NCBI RefSeq assembly: GCF_000005505.3
Contig: NC_016131.3
Location: 50,329,355-50,393,354, forward strand
Length of the DNA: 64,000 nucleotides
Origin: Brachypodium distachyon
Lineage: Eukaryota; Streptophyta; Magnoliopsida; Poales; Poaceae
Direction of reading: 5' to 3'
Under the pieces are notes generated by a model. That model had not been told where the DNA came from. It ran no database searches and was given only the letters and a program-made list of their open reading frames with translations. This document shows positions 1 to 11,260 of the stretch, piece by piece. Position 1 is the stretch's first letter. Each line of letters opens with the position of its first letter. Made by a program: the position numbers and the translations under genes.

Positions 1-1832
1 GCGTCGCCTGGAACGCGCTCGTGGCCGGGTACGCGCGCAACGGGCTCGCCGAGGCGGCCGTCGGGATGGTCGTCCGGATGCAGGAGGAGGACGGGGAGCG
101 GCCCGATGCCGTCACGCTCGTCTCCGTGCTGCCCGCCTGCGCCGACGCCCAGGCGCTCGGGGCCTGCCGGGAGGTGCACGCCTTTGCTGTGCGTGGTGGG
201 TTCGATGAGCAGGTGAATGTCTCCACGGCGATCCTTGACGTGTACTGCAAGTGCGGGGCCGTCGACTCGGCGAGGAAGGTGTTCGATGGGATGCAGGACA
301 GGAACTCTGTGTCTTGGAATGCCATGATCAAGGGGTATGCGGAGAACGGGGATGCCACTGAGGCTCTGGCTCTGTTCAAGAGGATGGTGGGGGAGGGCGT
401 GGATGTGACCGATGTGTCTGTGTTGGCAGCGTTGCATGCTTGCGGCGAGCTCGGGTTTCTTGATGAGGGGAGGCGTGTCCATGAGCTTCTTGTGAGGATT
501 GGATTGGAGTCGAATGTGAATGTGATGAACGCGCTGATCACCATGTACTGCAAGTGCAAGAGGACCGACCTTGCTGCACAGGTGTTCGATGAGTTGGGCT
601 ACAAGACACGGGTCTCATGGAATGCCATGATCCTCGGGTGCACGCAGAACGGAAGTTCAGAGGATGCAGTGAGGCTGTTCTCTAGGATGCAGCTGGAGAA
701 TGTGAAACCTGATTCCTTCACCCTCGTCAGTATCATTCCTGCCCTTGCAGACATTTCAGACCCGCTGCAGGCCAGGTGGATCCATGGGTACTCTATCAGG
801 CTGCACCTTGATCAGGATGTGTATGTACTGACAGCACTTATCGACATGTACGCAAAGTGTGGCCGTGTTAGTATAGCTAGAAGTCTATTCAATTCAGCAA
901 GGGACCGGCATGTTATCACATGGAATGCGATGATCCATGGGTATGGCTCACATGGTTCTGGCAAGGTTGCAGTTGAGCTATTTGAAGAGATGAAAAGTTC
1001 TGGCAAAGTACCCAATGAGACAACATTCCTCTCGGTCCTCTCGGCGTGCAGTCATGCTGGTCTGGTTGATGAAGGACAGGAATATTTTTCGAGCATGAAG
1101 GAGGACTATGGGCTTGAACCTGGGATGGAGCACTATGGTACCATGGTGGATCTTCTTGGCCGAGCTGGGAAGCTACATGAAGCCTGGTCTTTCATCCAAA
1201 AGATGCCTATGGAGCCTGGCATTAGTGTGTATGGTGCAATGTTAGGCGCTTGCAAGTTGCACAAGAACGTGGAATTGGCAGAAGAATCAGCACAAAGGAT
1301 CTTTGAGCTAGAGCCAGAAGAGGGGGTGTATCATGTCCTCCTAGCAAACATTTATGCAAACGCTTCACTGTGGAAGGATGTTGCAAGGGTGAGAACTGCT
1401 ATGGAGAAGAAAGGCCTCCAAAAGACTCCTGGATGGAGCATTGTTCAGCTAAAAAATGAGATCCATACGTTCTATTCCGGAAGCACAAATCACCAACAGG
1501 CAAAGGATATATATGCAAGGCTGGCGAAGCTGATAGAAGAGATCAAAGCTGTGGGGTATGTGCCAGACACTGATTCTATACATGACGTAGAAGATGATGT
1601 GAAGGCACAGCTTCTCAACACCCACAGTGAGAAGCTTGCAATTGCATATGGGCTCATTCGCACAGCCCCTGGTACAACAATTCAAATAAAGAAGAACCTC
1701 CGAGTCTGTAAGGACTGTCATAATGCAACCAAGTTAATATCTCTGGTGACAGGGAGGGAAATAATCATGAGAGATATTCAACGATTTCACCATTTTAAGG
1801 ATGGTAAATGCTCGTGTGGAGACTACTGGTAG
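1..1832 (+). CDS. DYW-class pentatricopeptide repeat (PLS-PPR) protein, 5'-truncated by window edge
   Basis: The reading frame is open from base 3 and enters inside a PPR motif (V-A-W-N-A-L upstream of the GTG at 21), so the true start lies outside the window. About 600 residues are visible. A long run of PLS-type PPR repeats, recognisable by repeated SWNAMI-G-Y-NG and ALI-MY-KCG motifs, is followed by E motifs and a complete C-terminal DYW domain. The DYW domain shows the deaminase-like HSE and CKDC zinc-site motifs and ends in CSCGDYW with a TAG stop. Proteins of this family bind one or a few organellar transcripts and direct C-to-U editing in mitochondria or chloroplasts; which organelle cannot be told because the N-terminal transit peptide is missing. 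The visible part has no intron and a GC-rich 5' side, as is usual for this class. There is no sign of decay. Confidence 0.95.
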   Translation, partial: VAWNALVAGYARNGLAEAAVGMVVRMQEEDGERPDAVTLVSVLPACADAQALGACREVHAFAVRGGFDEQVNVSTAILDVYCKCGAVDSARKVFDGMQDRNSVSWNAMIKGYAENGDATEALALFKRMVGEGVDVTDVSVLAALHACGELGFLDEGRRVHELLVRIGLESNVNVMNALITMYCKCKRTDLAAQVFDELGYKTRVSWNAMILGCTQNGSSEDAVRLFSRMQLENVKPDSFTLVSIIPALADISDPLQARWIHGYSIRLHLDQDVYVLTALIDMYAKCGRVSIARSLFNSARDRHVITWNAMIHGYGSHGSGKVAVELFEEMKSSGKVPNETTFLSVLSACSHAGLVDEGQEYFSSMKEDYGLEPGMEHYGTMVDLLGRAGKLHEAWSFIQKMPMEPGISVYGAMLGACKLHKNVELAEESAQRIFELEPEEGVYHVLLANIYANASLWKDVARVRTAMEKKGLQKTPGWSIVQLKNEIHTFYSGSTNHQQAKDIYARLAKLIEEIKAVGYVPDTDSIHDVEDDVKAQLLNTHSEKLAIAYGLIRTAPGTTIQIKKNLRVCKDCHNATKLISLVTGREIIMRDIQRFHHFKDGKCSCGDYW

Positions 1833-2394
1833 TGACGTGAAGGAGGCTGTCTCAGTATGCATTTTGAGTTGAGAGAACCTCACACAGCCTATATACAAAT
1901 AAGAATCTAAGATCAGACTATCATGTGAACTTCAGGTAACTGCTGTGTTTTATTTGTGGCCCACATCCTGTGACCATAGCATTCTCTTTGATTTTCTATT
2001 GTTGATGGTCAGATCTTTATAGCTGCCAATGAAATATGATCGAGTTTGTATCATGCTTTTCTATAGGTCGTGCAGCTGCCTTTTGCATCGACGATACATG
2101 GCTAAGACTGTGAAGTACCAGCAGCTCCTATGATCACCTTGCCATTTCAGGGAACACACAGTAGATTTCAGTATATTAGGACTGTAACACATTTTAAGAC
2201 TAAAATGTTCTTATCATTATTTAAAGTAGTGCAAATGGAAGCATATTCATAAGCAAACACTGCTCTTTTCTTCTCGTTTGAGATCTGATGTACATGATGA
2301 GATCAAACTGTTGATAACTGAATAAAGGAACCTTTTTTTCTTATGTTTTTTTTCTTCGGATTGTGAGATGAGTGTGTAACAACATATGGTACTC
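1833..2394. other. 3' flank of the PPR gene
   Basis: AT-rich sequence with no convincing coding frame. It probably holds the PPR 3' UTR and a short spacer. The last bases adjoin the duplicated 3' end of the minus-strand phosphorylase-like gene. Confidence 0.6.
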
Positions 2395-2527
2395 TTTAAT
2401 GATCTAATAAAACTGAAGGATGGTAAAAACATCTCTTGTTCTTTTTGTTTAAAAGAAATGCTTTATTCATCAGTTTGTTCCAGTAGACCAGCACTGTCAC
2501 AAAATGATTGACATAGGTATTGCTTAC

Positions 2528-2871
2528 TGTTGGGTTTGCCCAAAGATCAATCACATGAAGACGCACTCGCACACGATCACACAATTATTTGGCCAAGCGC
2601 GCATATCGTGCCCTCTATTTTTCTCTTTATTTCTTTCTCACAAGTCCACGATCTGACACAACCAGGGGGTATGCGTGTATATATATGCACACAATACCAA
2701 ACCTCAAAACCTACGCGGACTAGTACTCTTAATCCAATTCAATCTAGTTTAATCTCTAGTCGGACTCCAACACATACGGCAACCCTTGCCAAACTAGATA
2801 TTCCCTAAACGTACTCATGCTTGCACTCTAGTACTAACCGACTCAAATACTGACTCAAGATTACTCTAACA
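2528..2871. mobile_element. Solo LTR, 344 bp, with 5-bp target site duplication
   Basis: This insertion is absent from the paralogous copy (junction at about 4196). It begins TGTTGG and ends CTAACA, so TGTT/AACA ends are inverted. It is flanked by the direct repeat CTTAC (2523-2527 and 2872-2876). No internal coding region or second LTR is present. The size and 5-bp duplication fit recombination of a short-LTR retrotransposon, probably Ty1/copia, to a solo LTR. The family was not identified. Confidence 0.88.
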
Positions 2872-2982
2872 CTTACAGTTAACAATACATTTCAAACAAC
2901 AAATTCTTCTATCGGAAATTTACATGTATGTTCCACCTCAGGATCATGTTTCACTCTGAATGCAGTTCCCAATTATTTTGAT

Positions 2983-3741
2983 TTAATGGGTGAGAATGGC
3001 AGCCATATTTGCTTCAATTATTTGAACTGTGTGCTGATTTCTGTTGCCAATTGTAGCGATGAAGTCCACTACCACTTTGAGTGCATCAATAGATGCCAGG
3101 TTCATGAGGCTTGTTGATGACCATGTTGGTTCCCCTCCGGCCAAATCAGATACCCCACGGAACACAATCGCAGGTACGCCAGGGGATGTAGTTGTCTGTT
3201 GAATAGTGAAGAAGTTATCTTAATTGCAGAGCTATGTTAAGATGCATGTTTGAGTAAGAATGTGGACTGCAAATATTGACAGTCATTCAAATGAAAGCCA
3301 CGAAAGGTAAGATATAGAGGTATAGAACTCACCATCACCACCGTGGCACTCTCCTCATCTAGTGTTGACGCCCCAAATTCTCTGAAAAGGAAGTTCCTGT
3401 ATTCTGCATTGTATAGAAACATGTCGGACGACGACCCTTTAAGCCCATATACCACTTGTGGGGTTGCTGGTAAACAGAAAGTGTCATTACATCTTTCAAC
3501 GTTGACCTACACAATTTTCACAAGTAGTGCAGTTTTTTGTTGTGCCTTGCTATGCATAAACTTGTACTTGTTATGCTACTGAAACATAGTATATCTCTCA
3601 CCTTAAGTCCTTGTGCTATTTTGAACCATGCTGAATCTACAGGTAAGCAGAAAACTTCCTCCACAGGCTTACCCACTCAGTATAGCTCCTCATTTCTGTA
3701 TTTCAGAGACCCTAGCAGGTTCTCTCCTCCATTTCTGTACC
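2983..3741 (-). pseudogene. Truncated copy of the bark-storage-protein-like gene (exons 4'-6')
   Basis: Exon equivalents are 4' (3602-3741, cut off at its 5' side), 5' (3333-3506) and 6' (2983-3195). The splice sites of 5' and 6' are intact and both exons remain open, with GLKGSSSDMF and FRGVSDLAGGE retained. Exon 4' carries an in-frame TGA (3677-3679) where the intact paralog has a serine codon, and a conserved Trp codon has become Cys. Exons 1-3 and the promoter are missing. Its C-terminus differs from the intact gene: it lacks a 10-bp net insertion seen there and reads on to a different stop. It cannot make a full protein alone, but its last two exons could serve as alternative 3' exons of the upstream gene. 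Confidence 0.85.
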
Positions 3742-4069
3742 GTACAGTCCTTGCTGGTAGATCCTGCTGTTAGTGTCATTGTAGGGCAAGATATCGTGGC
3801 CGGTCAACGCCTTCCCTGTGCGCAATATCTTGTCAATCTACTAAGCGCCCCGTTCCAGATGTCTCCTATTCTTTTAAGCTATCTTTGCTCTTTCTATGTC
3901 TTCTTTCATTGCTTTTTTACTATCTATTGGTGGTGTACGAGAAAATCAATCGAAGTTGCCGAGGCTCACTAACACGCGAAGGTTGGAGCATAGAAAGAAC
4001 CGACTTGATCAGGTGGTGGTGTATATATATTCTCAAAATTTTCAAGCTCCATGTTGTGGTTGTTGAAAC
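3742..4069. other. Unmatched spacer between duplicated copies
   Basis: About 330 bp present only once, lying between the truncated copy and the 3' flank of the intact gene. No ORF or known element was recognised. It could be filler DNA from the duplication breakpoint or an old insertion. Confidence 0.5.
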
Positions 4070-4343
4070 ATTTAATGAAACTGAAGGATGGTAAAAACAT
4101 TTTGTGTTCTTTTTGTATAAAAGAAATGCTTTATTCATCAGTTTGTTCCGGTAGACCAGCATTGCACAAAATTCCTTTACAAAATGGTTGATGCTTACAG
4201 TTGACAATATAACTCAAACAACTAATTCTTCTATTGGAAATTTACGTGTATCTTCCAGCTCAGGATTGTGTTTCACTCTGAATGCAGTTCCCAATTATTT
4301 CGATAATACAATTTAATGGGTGAGAAAGGCACCCATCTTTGCT

Positions 4344-6666
4344 TCAATTATTTGAACTGTGTGCTGATGGTGCTGATTTTTGTCTGCCAATTGTAGTGAT
4401 GAACTCCACTGCCACTTTGAGTGCATTAATAGATGCCAGGTTCATGAGGCTTGTTGATGACCATGTTGGTTCCCCTCCGGCCAAATCAGATACTCCCCGG
4501 AATACAATCACAGGTACGCCAGGGGACGTTGTTGTCTGTTGAATAGCGAGGAAATTCTCTTAATTTTAGAGATATTTTAAGTTGCATGATTGAGTAAGAA
4601 TATGGAATGCAAATATTGGCAGCCATTTAAATGAAAAACACGAAAGGTAAGATATAGAGGAGAACTCACCATCACCACAGCCGCACTCTCCTCATCTACT
4701 GTCGACACCCCGAATTCTCTGAAAAGGAAGTTCCTATATTCTGCGTTGTCTAGAAACATGTCGGATGATGACCCTTTAAGCCCATAAACCACTTGTGGAG
4801 TTGTTGGTAAACAGAAAGTGTCATTACATCTTTCAAGGTTGACCTACACAAGTTTCACAGTAGTGCAGTTTTATGCTGTGCCTTGCTTTGCATAAACTTG
4901 TACTTTTTATGCTACTGAAACATAGGATATGTCTTACCTTAAGTCCTTCTGCTATTTTGAACCACGCTGAATCTACAGGTAACCAGAAAACTTCCTCCAT
5001 AGGCTTACCCACTGAGTATAGTTCCTCATTTCTGTATTTCAGAGACCCTAGCAGGTTCTCTCCTCCATTTGGGACGTTAAATTGTCCAAAGCTTAGTTCT
5101 GTTGATGACTCTTTCGATGACTTGAACTTCTGCAACAATCAGAATAAAAATACCAGAGTTCTTGTTCAGGAGTGAGTTTGAAGTGCAAGATGGTTTATCT
5201 GAAAGTATCTTCTAAATCCTAATGACACGTGGTTGTTAAATTCTATTCTGTTTCAAGTTCAGATATGTTTACATTATACTAGTGTGATTCCCTTTGTAGA
5301 CTTGTAGTGTACCACACAGTTTAAACTCCACATCTGCTCTTAAAACAACTGTTAGCTCGATATCCTACTCTTTGAACCAACATTATTAATTGGATATTTC
5401 GACTCCACGGAATTAATTTTGTGTTGTCACTAGAATACTGGATTCGAAGATAGCCAGATTTTAGTTGTTTTGATCTATACCTGCATTCACCAGCATTACA
5501 TTATGGAATTGGGAATATAAGCTAATTACAGGAGGGGTACCTTCCATGTCCAAGCACCTGTATAAGCAACTAGCTTGGGTACACTGACATCACCAAATGA
5601 CATTGAATCATTGGAGCTTCCTGCTGTGCCATAATGGACAATACCAGACACAGTAAAGACGTCGAGGAGAGTTTGCACAGTGACAGCTGCATTCAGCTGG
5701 AAGAACAATGAAATAGTGGTAGTGGTTAGTGTTTTTATTGATTGCTTATGATAAATCGAAAGGACGTCCTCCACATAGCAATAGTAAATTAAAGATAGTA
5801 TTAATGTTGAATGTAAAGTTATGGTTTTAGTACCCTGCGTTGTCCTGTCAATGCGTATATAACATTCACACCTCGAATACTCCCAATGTGAAACCTTCGC
5901 CCTGAAAAACACCGAGGTGAGACTGAATGTTCAGACCATAGGTGTAGATATAGATACAAGTAATATGTGTTAAAGGACTGTACGAGACATTCCGTAGTGA
6001 ATTTGAAACGGAGCTCAGTCTATCAGTAGAAGTCAAAACTTGGTTTATGCTTCCACTTTCCGTTTTTGTTTTCAATTTTCTGACGGACTATATTATTTCC
6101 TCGGGAGTCTGTTACCAATACCATGGTTCAGTATATTACTTATAGTTTATGTTTATGCACAGCTTCAGGTATCTCTAAAATGTATATTCTTCATGCTTAA
6201 ATGCTGAAATACCACTATATCATCTCTACAGGACGCCCCCTTATGTTCCTTGTTGGTGTCTGGGTTCAGTCAGCAGCAGTTCAGACAGACTGTACTCACT
6301 CCTAAGCTGTTTATGGACACCGAAAAATTCAACTATCAAGAGTCAAACACATCCAGTCTCCATCTGCAGGCATAATCTACAGGTTGTGGATCAGAAACGG
6401 GAGGCCTGGCTCCTGAGACAAGACTCACCGTAGAGGTCAACGAAGGGGAGGACATGCCAGGGCGTGAAGTAGCCGGAGGCCTGGAGCGCGGTGTCCTCGG
6501 CGACGTAGGACATGACGAGGCCGATGGACGGGCCGCGCCGGTTGGCCCTGTCGACCTGCCACCGCACCCGGTCCATCCCCGGCAGCGCCGGCAAGGCCAT
6601 GGATGTCCCCGCCAGCAAGCAGAGCAGCACGGCCAGCGGCGCCATTTGGCCGAGCACCATTGGCAT
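4344..6666 (-). CDS. Bark-storage-protein-like / phosphorylase superfamily protein (PNP_UDP_1 fold), secreted
   Basis: Six exons on the minus strand: 6666-6429, 5901-5834, 5696-5541, 5129-4938, 4843-4670 and 4535-4344. All join in frame with GT-AG introns to give about 339 residues, usual for the family. The start is the first ATG (6666), followed by a hydrophobic signal peptide ending near ALPALPG. Family motifs are GRRFHIGSIRGVNVIYALTG, GIVHYGTAGSSNDSMSFGD, TVDEESAAVVM and FRGVSDLAGGE; the last two match the nucleoside-site Glu and catalytic-Asp regions of phosphorylases and MTA nucleosidases. Poplar bark storage proteins and wound-inducible relatives belong here; enzymatic activity in plants is uncertain. 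A likely TATA (TATTTAAG, near 6712-6722) sits just upstream. Relative to the duplicated copy, a 10-bp net insertion near 4365 shifts the last dozen residues into another frame, giving a short Ser/Ala-rich tail. It is head-to-head with MTN. Confidence 0.88.
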
Positions 6667-7533
6667 GGCTCTAATGGATTGGACTGGATTGAGAGCAAGC
6701 AAGCAGCAAAGCTTAAATAAGATTCACTTGTCTTCAGTGTTCTCGCTGGTTAATTAGCAGCAGGAGGAAGACGATCTGTCGCCTGTCGGTACAAGTGGGT
6801 TGGTGGAGAACGTGATCAGCATGCTCCAAGTTTTATGCTGGGGATGACTGAAGAAGATGTCTGTGTCAAGGATTAAGAACATTTTGGAACACCCACGTTT
6901 TACAAGTGTATTATTATAACCGGATTCCGGATGATTGAGGATCGGCTTTGCGCAAGATTTTTGGAGCAGGAACATGGTGGGTTAATTTAACACAGAAGGA
7001 TCGTTTCAGTTCCATGGAACAAGATGAGACAAATGTGTCAGCGGTTGGGCTGAAACAATTGTGAGGAAAGAAGATAAGCTGTCCGTCGCCGTCGCACCAC
7101 ACGGCACTCGTGGACCAATTGAGTTCATATATCATTGGTCCACCTGTGAACGGGGGACCCACCTAGCAGAGACGGGACGCAAGGGATCTTTTTATCTTTT
7201 TTTTTTTGCTTGACCAATGTGTACTCGTCTCATGTCAGTGATGTCACGCCATCTCGGCCCATCTCTCGGAGGGAGGGACAACCAGTTTGTCATCCAGCCC
7301 AACAGAAACTGGGCCTAGTCTTAATTAGGAAGCGGCCCAGATTGACTTATTGGGCCGGCAAGGGAGAAAGCGGCGCCGATCATGCCACCGCAGCAGTATT
7401 CCTTCCACGGCAGTATAAGGCGGCCGGAATAGAGCCGCGGCTTTGGCAGCTCGTCTCAGTTACCATCTCCGATCCAATCCCCTCGCCGCCGCCGCCGCCG
7501 CCGGCTCCTAGGGTTCCACCACCGCCCCCGTCC
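6667..7533. promoter_or_regulatory. Shared intergenic region of two divergent phosphorylase-fold genes
   Basis: 867 bp separate the two start codons. The left end has a TATTTAAG box for the minus-strand gene. The right end becomes GC-rich, with a TATAAGG-like box near 7415 and CCG-repeat 5' UTR before the MTN ATG. A T-rich run lies near 7196-7208. No in-frame ATG precedes the MTN start, although that frame has no stop from 7210. A bidirectional promoter is inferred from the arrangement only. Confidence 0.6.
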
Positions 7534-10319
7534 ATGGCGCCGCCGTCGTCGTCCGACCATCCTGCCGCGGCCGCCGTCGAGGCCGCCGGAGCCATCTCCA
7601 AGGTCCTCATCGTCATAGGTTCGTGCGTACTCGATTCTCCTTACGGTCCCTTGGGGCTGCCGCTTTGCTTGCTTATTGGGGTTTTGGTTGTTGCAGCGAT
7701 GCAGACGGAGGCGCTCCCGCTCGTCAACAAGTTCCAGCTCGTCGAGGCGCCCACCGACGAATCCGTGTGAGTGCCCCCACTCTTTCGTTCGTGTTCCGAG
7801 TCAAGCTAAATTCACGAACCTGTTGGTAGAATGGGGAATTTGATTCAGATAAGCAGCTAGTGGATGATGAGGACTGAATGACTGATAGTGCACCTGGAAA
7901 AAGAAGGAACCATTTTGTGTGTGGGTGATGAACCGATGATGTTTATCTCATGTCGTGCACAGTGCACTAAACTTTTTTTAGCAGCTCGTGTTCTCTAGTG
8001 AAATTGTATGGCTGGGAGCACAACGAATTGTAGATTCAGGCACATAGATATTCACTCGTGTGCATACTACATGCGGCTATAGTAGCTATGCTGTTCTGTG
8101 TGCGAATTTGAAGCAGGTTAGGGGATGGTGGTTTACAGTCTTGGACACACTATTCTTAGAATCCCTTTTTCGGTCCCCGATAGATGAATTATAGGCTTCA
8201 TAGTGTCCTTGGCTCACTTTGATAATAACATGTCTTATACTCTGGAGCTGACTCCTTCCTTTTTGGCGTACAAATAACAGATTCCCAAAAGGTGCTCCAT
8301 GGACTAGATTCCACGGCAACTACAAAGGTCTCCACATCGATCTTGTTTGGCCTGGAAAAGATCCTGTTCTCGGTAAGTCCTGTTCAGTGCCTGGTTGAAA
8401 GGCATATTCTCTGTGGTTCAGAGTAGTTTACCTAATTAATATCTCTGAAATTTCGTAATTTCTTGAATATAATTTCCACAGATCAACTCTATTTCTTATC
8501 AAGAACTGCTTTCTTTCAGGAGTTGATAGTGTTGGTACAGTGTCAGCAGCTCTTGTGACCTATGCTTCTATACAATTGTTGAAGCCAGACCTTATCATCA
8601 ACGCTGGCACTGCTGGCGGTTTCAAGGTATTGTTCTGGCTGTACTACATGTTTAATGCCACCTTTTTGTGCACCTGTAATTTTTCTGATCTTCGCCTTCT
8701 TGCCTTTTAGGCCAAAGGAGCAGGTATTGGAGATGTATTCTTAGCAACAGATGTTGCATTCCATGACAGGAGAATACCAATTCCCGTGAGCCCTCTAGCA
8801 TTTCTTTATAGCAGGATTGCATCTTATGCTCCACTGTTCTTTGAAATTAGTGAGACATATATATGCAAAATAATACTAACTTCGGTTTTACCAAATGAAT
8901 TTGACAATTCAATCCGTTCTCCTCTGATTAATAAGAATTTCTGTTTTCCTGGTTCGTCACGACTAATCATGTAGACTTACATCTATATACCTGCTCATGT
9001 TTGTGGTTAGATCATTCATTTTGTCTTTATGTTATTTCTTCTGTAGACATTATTTTTGTCAAGCAATTCTTTCATTATCTGCTGAAACTTGATTGATACT
9101 GACATGGAGTTTCATTTTTAGGTCTTTGACAGTTATGGAATTGGAGCACGGAAAACATTTGCGACCCCAAATATAGTGAAGGAACTTAGTTTGAAGGTAA
9201 GATATAGAGCTTTGCTAGTTGTTTCCACTTACCAAACTGCTAGAATAAATTTCTGGTTGTGCTTGATTTGTATAGATTCTTATACAAATCCAAGTCACTT
9301 ATTTCTGGATGGAGGGAGTATTTGTTTTCAATTGGTGTTGTTTCTGGAATAAATTATAGTTTTCATTGTGTAATGCATATCATTTAGTAGGTACGATGGT
9401 TGGCATCTTCCCTAAAATTGTTGTGCTTCCTTCATTCCAGGTTGGGAAGCTGTCAACTGGTGATTCTTTAGATATGTCTCCCCATGATGAGTCAGCAATC
9501 CTGAGCAATGATGCTACAATCAAGGATATGGAGGTATATACTTTTGCTCGAGCGTTCAGCTTAGGAATATTGAACCTAGACTTCTCTAAAAAAGAATCAC
9601 TCGTGTGCTCTAGGACAACTTATACAATTCTTAAGTTTTGAGGGCAGTTATTATTTTGAAGTAGGCAGCTACCTAGACAAAGCTTAGCTCTATTAGGCCA
9701 TCTCCAATGCTGACGCTAACATGGGCGCCTGGGGAATTAATCCTGGCAGTTTTGGCAGATTGGGTTTCTATTCCTGAGTTCATTTTGGCATCGGCTCTTG
9801 TGGTCAGTTTGATACAGTAGATACCTATATCAAGCGTCTAAGTAACGTTTGCTGTGTTGGAAGCAGCTGCTTTTGTGTAGACTCTAACTTGATCTCGTTT
9901 TTCCTTTCATAAGTGCCTGCTTAAGCGTCTAAGCATTGAAGATGGCCTTTGAGTGGTTGTGTACTGATCTTTATAGTTCGTTCTAGCCGATTCTAGAGTT
10001 GAAGTTTAGTAGATCAAAATAGCAAAGATGTTGCTTTACATACGCTGTTCTGGTAGTTGCGGTGAAGTATGGATCAACATTTGTAGACCTCATATTGGTT
10101 TTCTGTTTCTCTTGTTTCCAGGGAGCAGCGGTGGCATACGTTGCTGACATGTTCTCAACGCCTGCAATCTTTGTCAAAGCTGTGACTGATATTGTTGATG
10201 GGGAGAAGCCAACGGCAGAAGAGTTTCTGCAAAACTTAATTGCCGTGACAATGGCGCTGGACGTGGCTGTTACCAAAGTGGTCGACTTCATCAGCGGGAA
10301 ATGTATCTCTGAGCTCTGA
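7534..10319 (+). CDS. MTN: 5'-methylthioadenosine nucleosidase (MTA nucleosidase)
   Basis: Eight exons: 7534-7618, 7697-7766, 8281-8372, 8520-8626, 8711-8785, 9122-9196, 9441-9533 and 10122-10319. All splice in frame with GT-AG borders to 264 residues, matching plant MTN length. The start ATG has a good context (tccATGGcg). Diagnostic stretches are KVLIVIAMQTEALPLVNKF, VDSVGTVSAALVTYASIQ, LIINAGTAGGFKAKG, VGKLSTGDSLDMS, KDMEGAAVAYVADM (the ribose-contacting Glu) and KAVTDIVDGEKPTAEEF, which carries the expected catalytic Asp. The enzyme hydrolyses methylthioadenosine to adenine and methylthioribose in the Yang cycle, recycling the sulfur of S-adenosylmethionine used for ethylene, polyamines and nicotianamine/phytosiderophores. 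It acts in the cytosol; no signal peptide is seen. The N-terminus is Ala/Pro-rich and shorter than in Arabidopsis MTN1. Confidence 0.96.
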
Positions 10320-10940
10320 AAAGCCCAACTCTGCCATGGTTTTCTGGGTTCCGCAAATTGAGGGAGCTTGTATATGTCAAATCCAAGTCCCCCTGCATTA
10401 GTCAGTGTACCATGCTATACATTGCTGGCTTCATAATAGCTCTTATAATATTAGCTGGGGTTTCCGACATTGTTGGACTTTCTCGTGACCCCATTATATA
10501 CAAATTTGTGGTGATTACTCAGAGCCAATGTATCGGATTTTGTAGGATCTGTTGCAAAATGTGCAGGCTTAATAATGAAGGCGATGTACTGTTAAACTAG
10601 AATAAATGAAGATGATGGGCGCACTCGAATTCCCATGAATTTGAATTCAGCAGAGAGAAAGAACTCTCTGGTTTTCTGTTTTTCCCAGTTTCCAAATGCA
10701 GTGAGTGAATAGTTGTTGTAGTAAAGGCACTTTCCTTATATGTGTTCAGCCAATAAACTGCTTCAATTCTGATGTACTTTCTCGCTGACTGGTTGGTGCG
10801 TTCTCTTGCTTTTATTTCTCATGCATGGTACATGTTGAGAGAGGTCTGAAGCGACTTGTGTTCTCTGTATACTCATGAAACAGATGCAGTGTAGAAATCC
10901 TGTAGTTCAAGACCAGAACCGGAACCATTATGTATGAAAA
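10320..10940 (+). other. MTN 3' UTR and downstream flank, founder of repeated copies
   Basis: Contains the segment around 10515-10620 (ending GAATAAATGAAGATGATGGG, with a polyadenylation-like AATAAA at about 10602) and the segment around 10700-10900. Recognisable variants of both recur at 10941-11260, 16995-17170, 17755-17915, 18120-18570 and 19310-19490. As this copy adjoins the MTN stop codon, it is probably the source. Confidence 0.75.
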
Positions 10941-11260
10941 TATTGGCGATTACTTGGACCATTGTATTGGATTTTGTAGAATACTTTGCAGAATGTGCAG
11001 GCTTAATAATGAAGGCAATGTACTGTCTTAAACTAGAATAAATGAAGATGATGGGCACTTGGATGGACCTTCACATGGGCGCTCAGATTTTCTGTTTTTC
11101 TCGTTTCCAGATGCAGTGGGGGGTGAATTGTTCTTGTAGTAAAGGCACTTTCCTTGTTTGTGTTTAACCTGGCTGCCTCGCTGACTGGCTCTTGCTATTA
11201 TTTCTCATGCATGTTGAAGTGACTTGTGTTCTCTGTACTCATGAAACATAGTAGAAATAG
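10941..11260 (+). repeat. First duplicate of the MTN 3' UTR
   Basis: Reads closely with 10515-10860: TGTATTGGATTTTGTAGAAT, AATGTGCAGGCTTAATAATG, the AATAAATGAAGATGATGGGC block, then AAAGGCACTTTCCTTG and TCATGCATGTTGA. There is no coding exon attached. Confidence 0.8.

Larger units (their letters stand above)
2395..5070 (-). repeat. Tandem duplication of the 3' half of the phosphorylase-like gene (copies about 2395-3741 and 4070-5070)
   Basis: The two segments align along their whole length, covering the 3' flank, exon 6, intron, exon 5, intron and most of exon 4. Copy one is about 1.35 kb because it contains a 344-bp solo LTR with its 5-bp target duplication. Without it both copies are about 1.0 kb. 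Similarity ends inside exon 4 (after 3741 and 5070). The upstream copy (4070-5070) is joined to exons 1-3 and belongs to the intact gene. The LTR is in one copy only, so duplication came before the LTR insertion. Confidence 0.88.

Noticed and set aside
6391..6702. Longer N-terminus for the bark-storage-like gene starting at 6702
   Set aside because: The codon at 6702 is TTG, not ATG. The first ATG at 6666 begins a good signal peptide.
7210..7533. N-terminal extension of MTN in the same frame
   Set aside because: The frame is open but contains no ATG before 7534, and the sequence is promoter/UTR-like with low-complexity CCG repeats.
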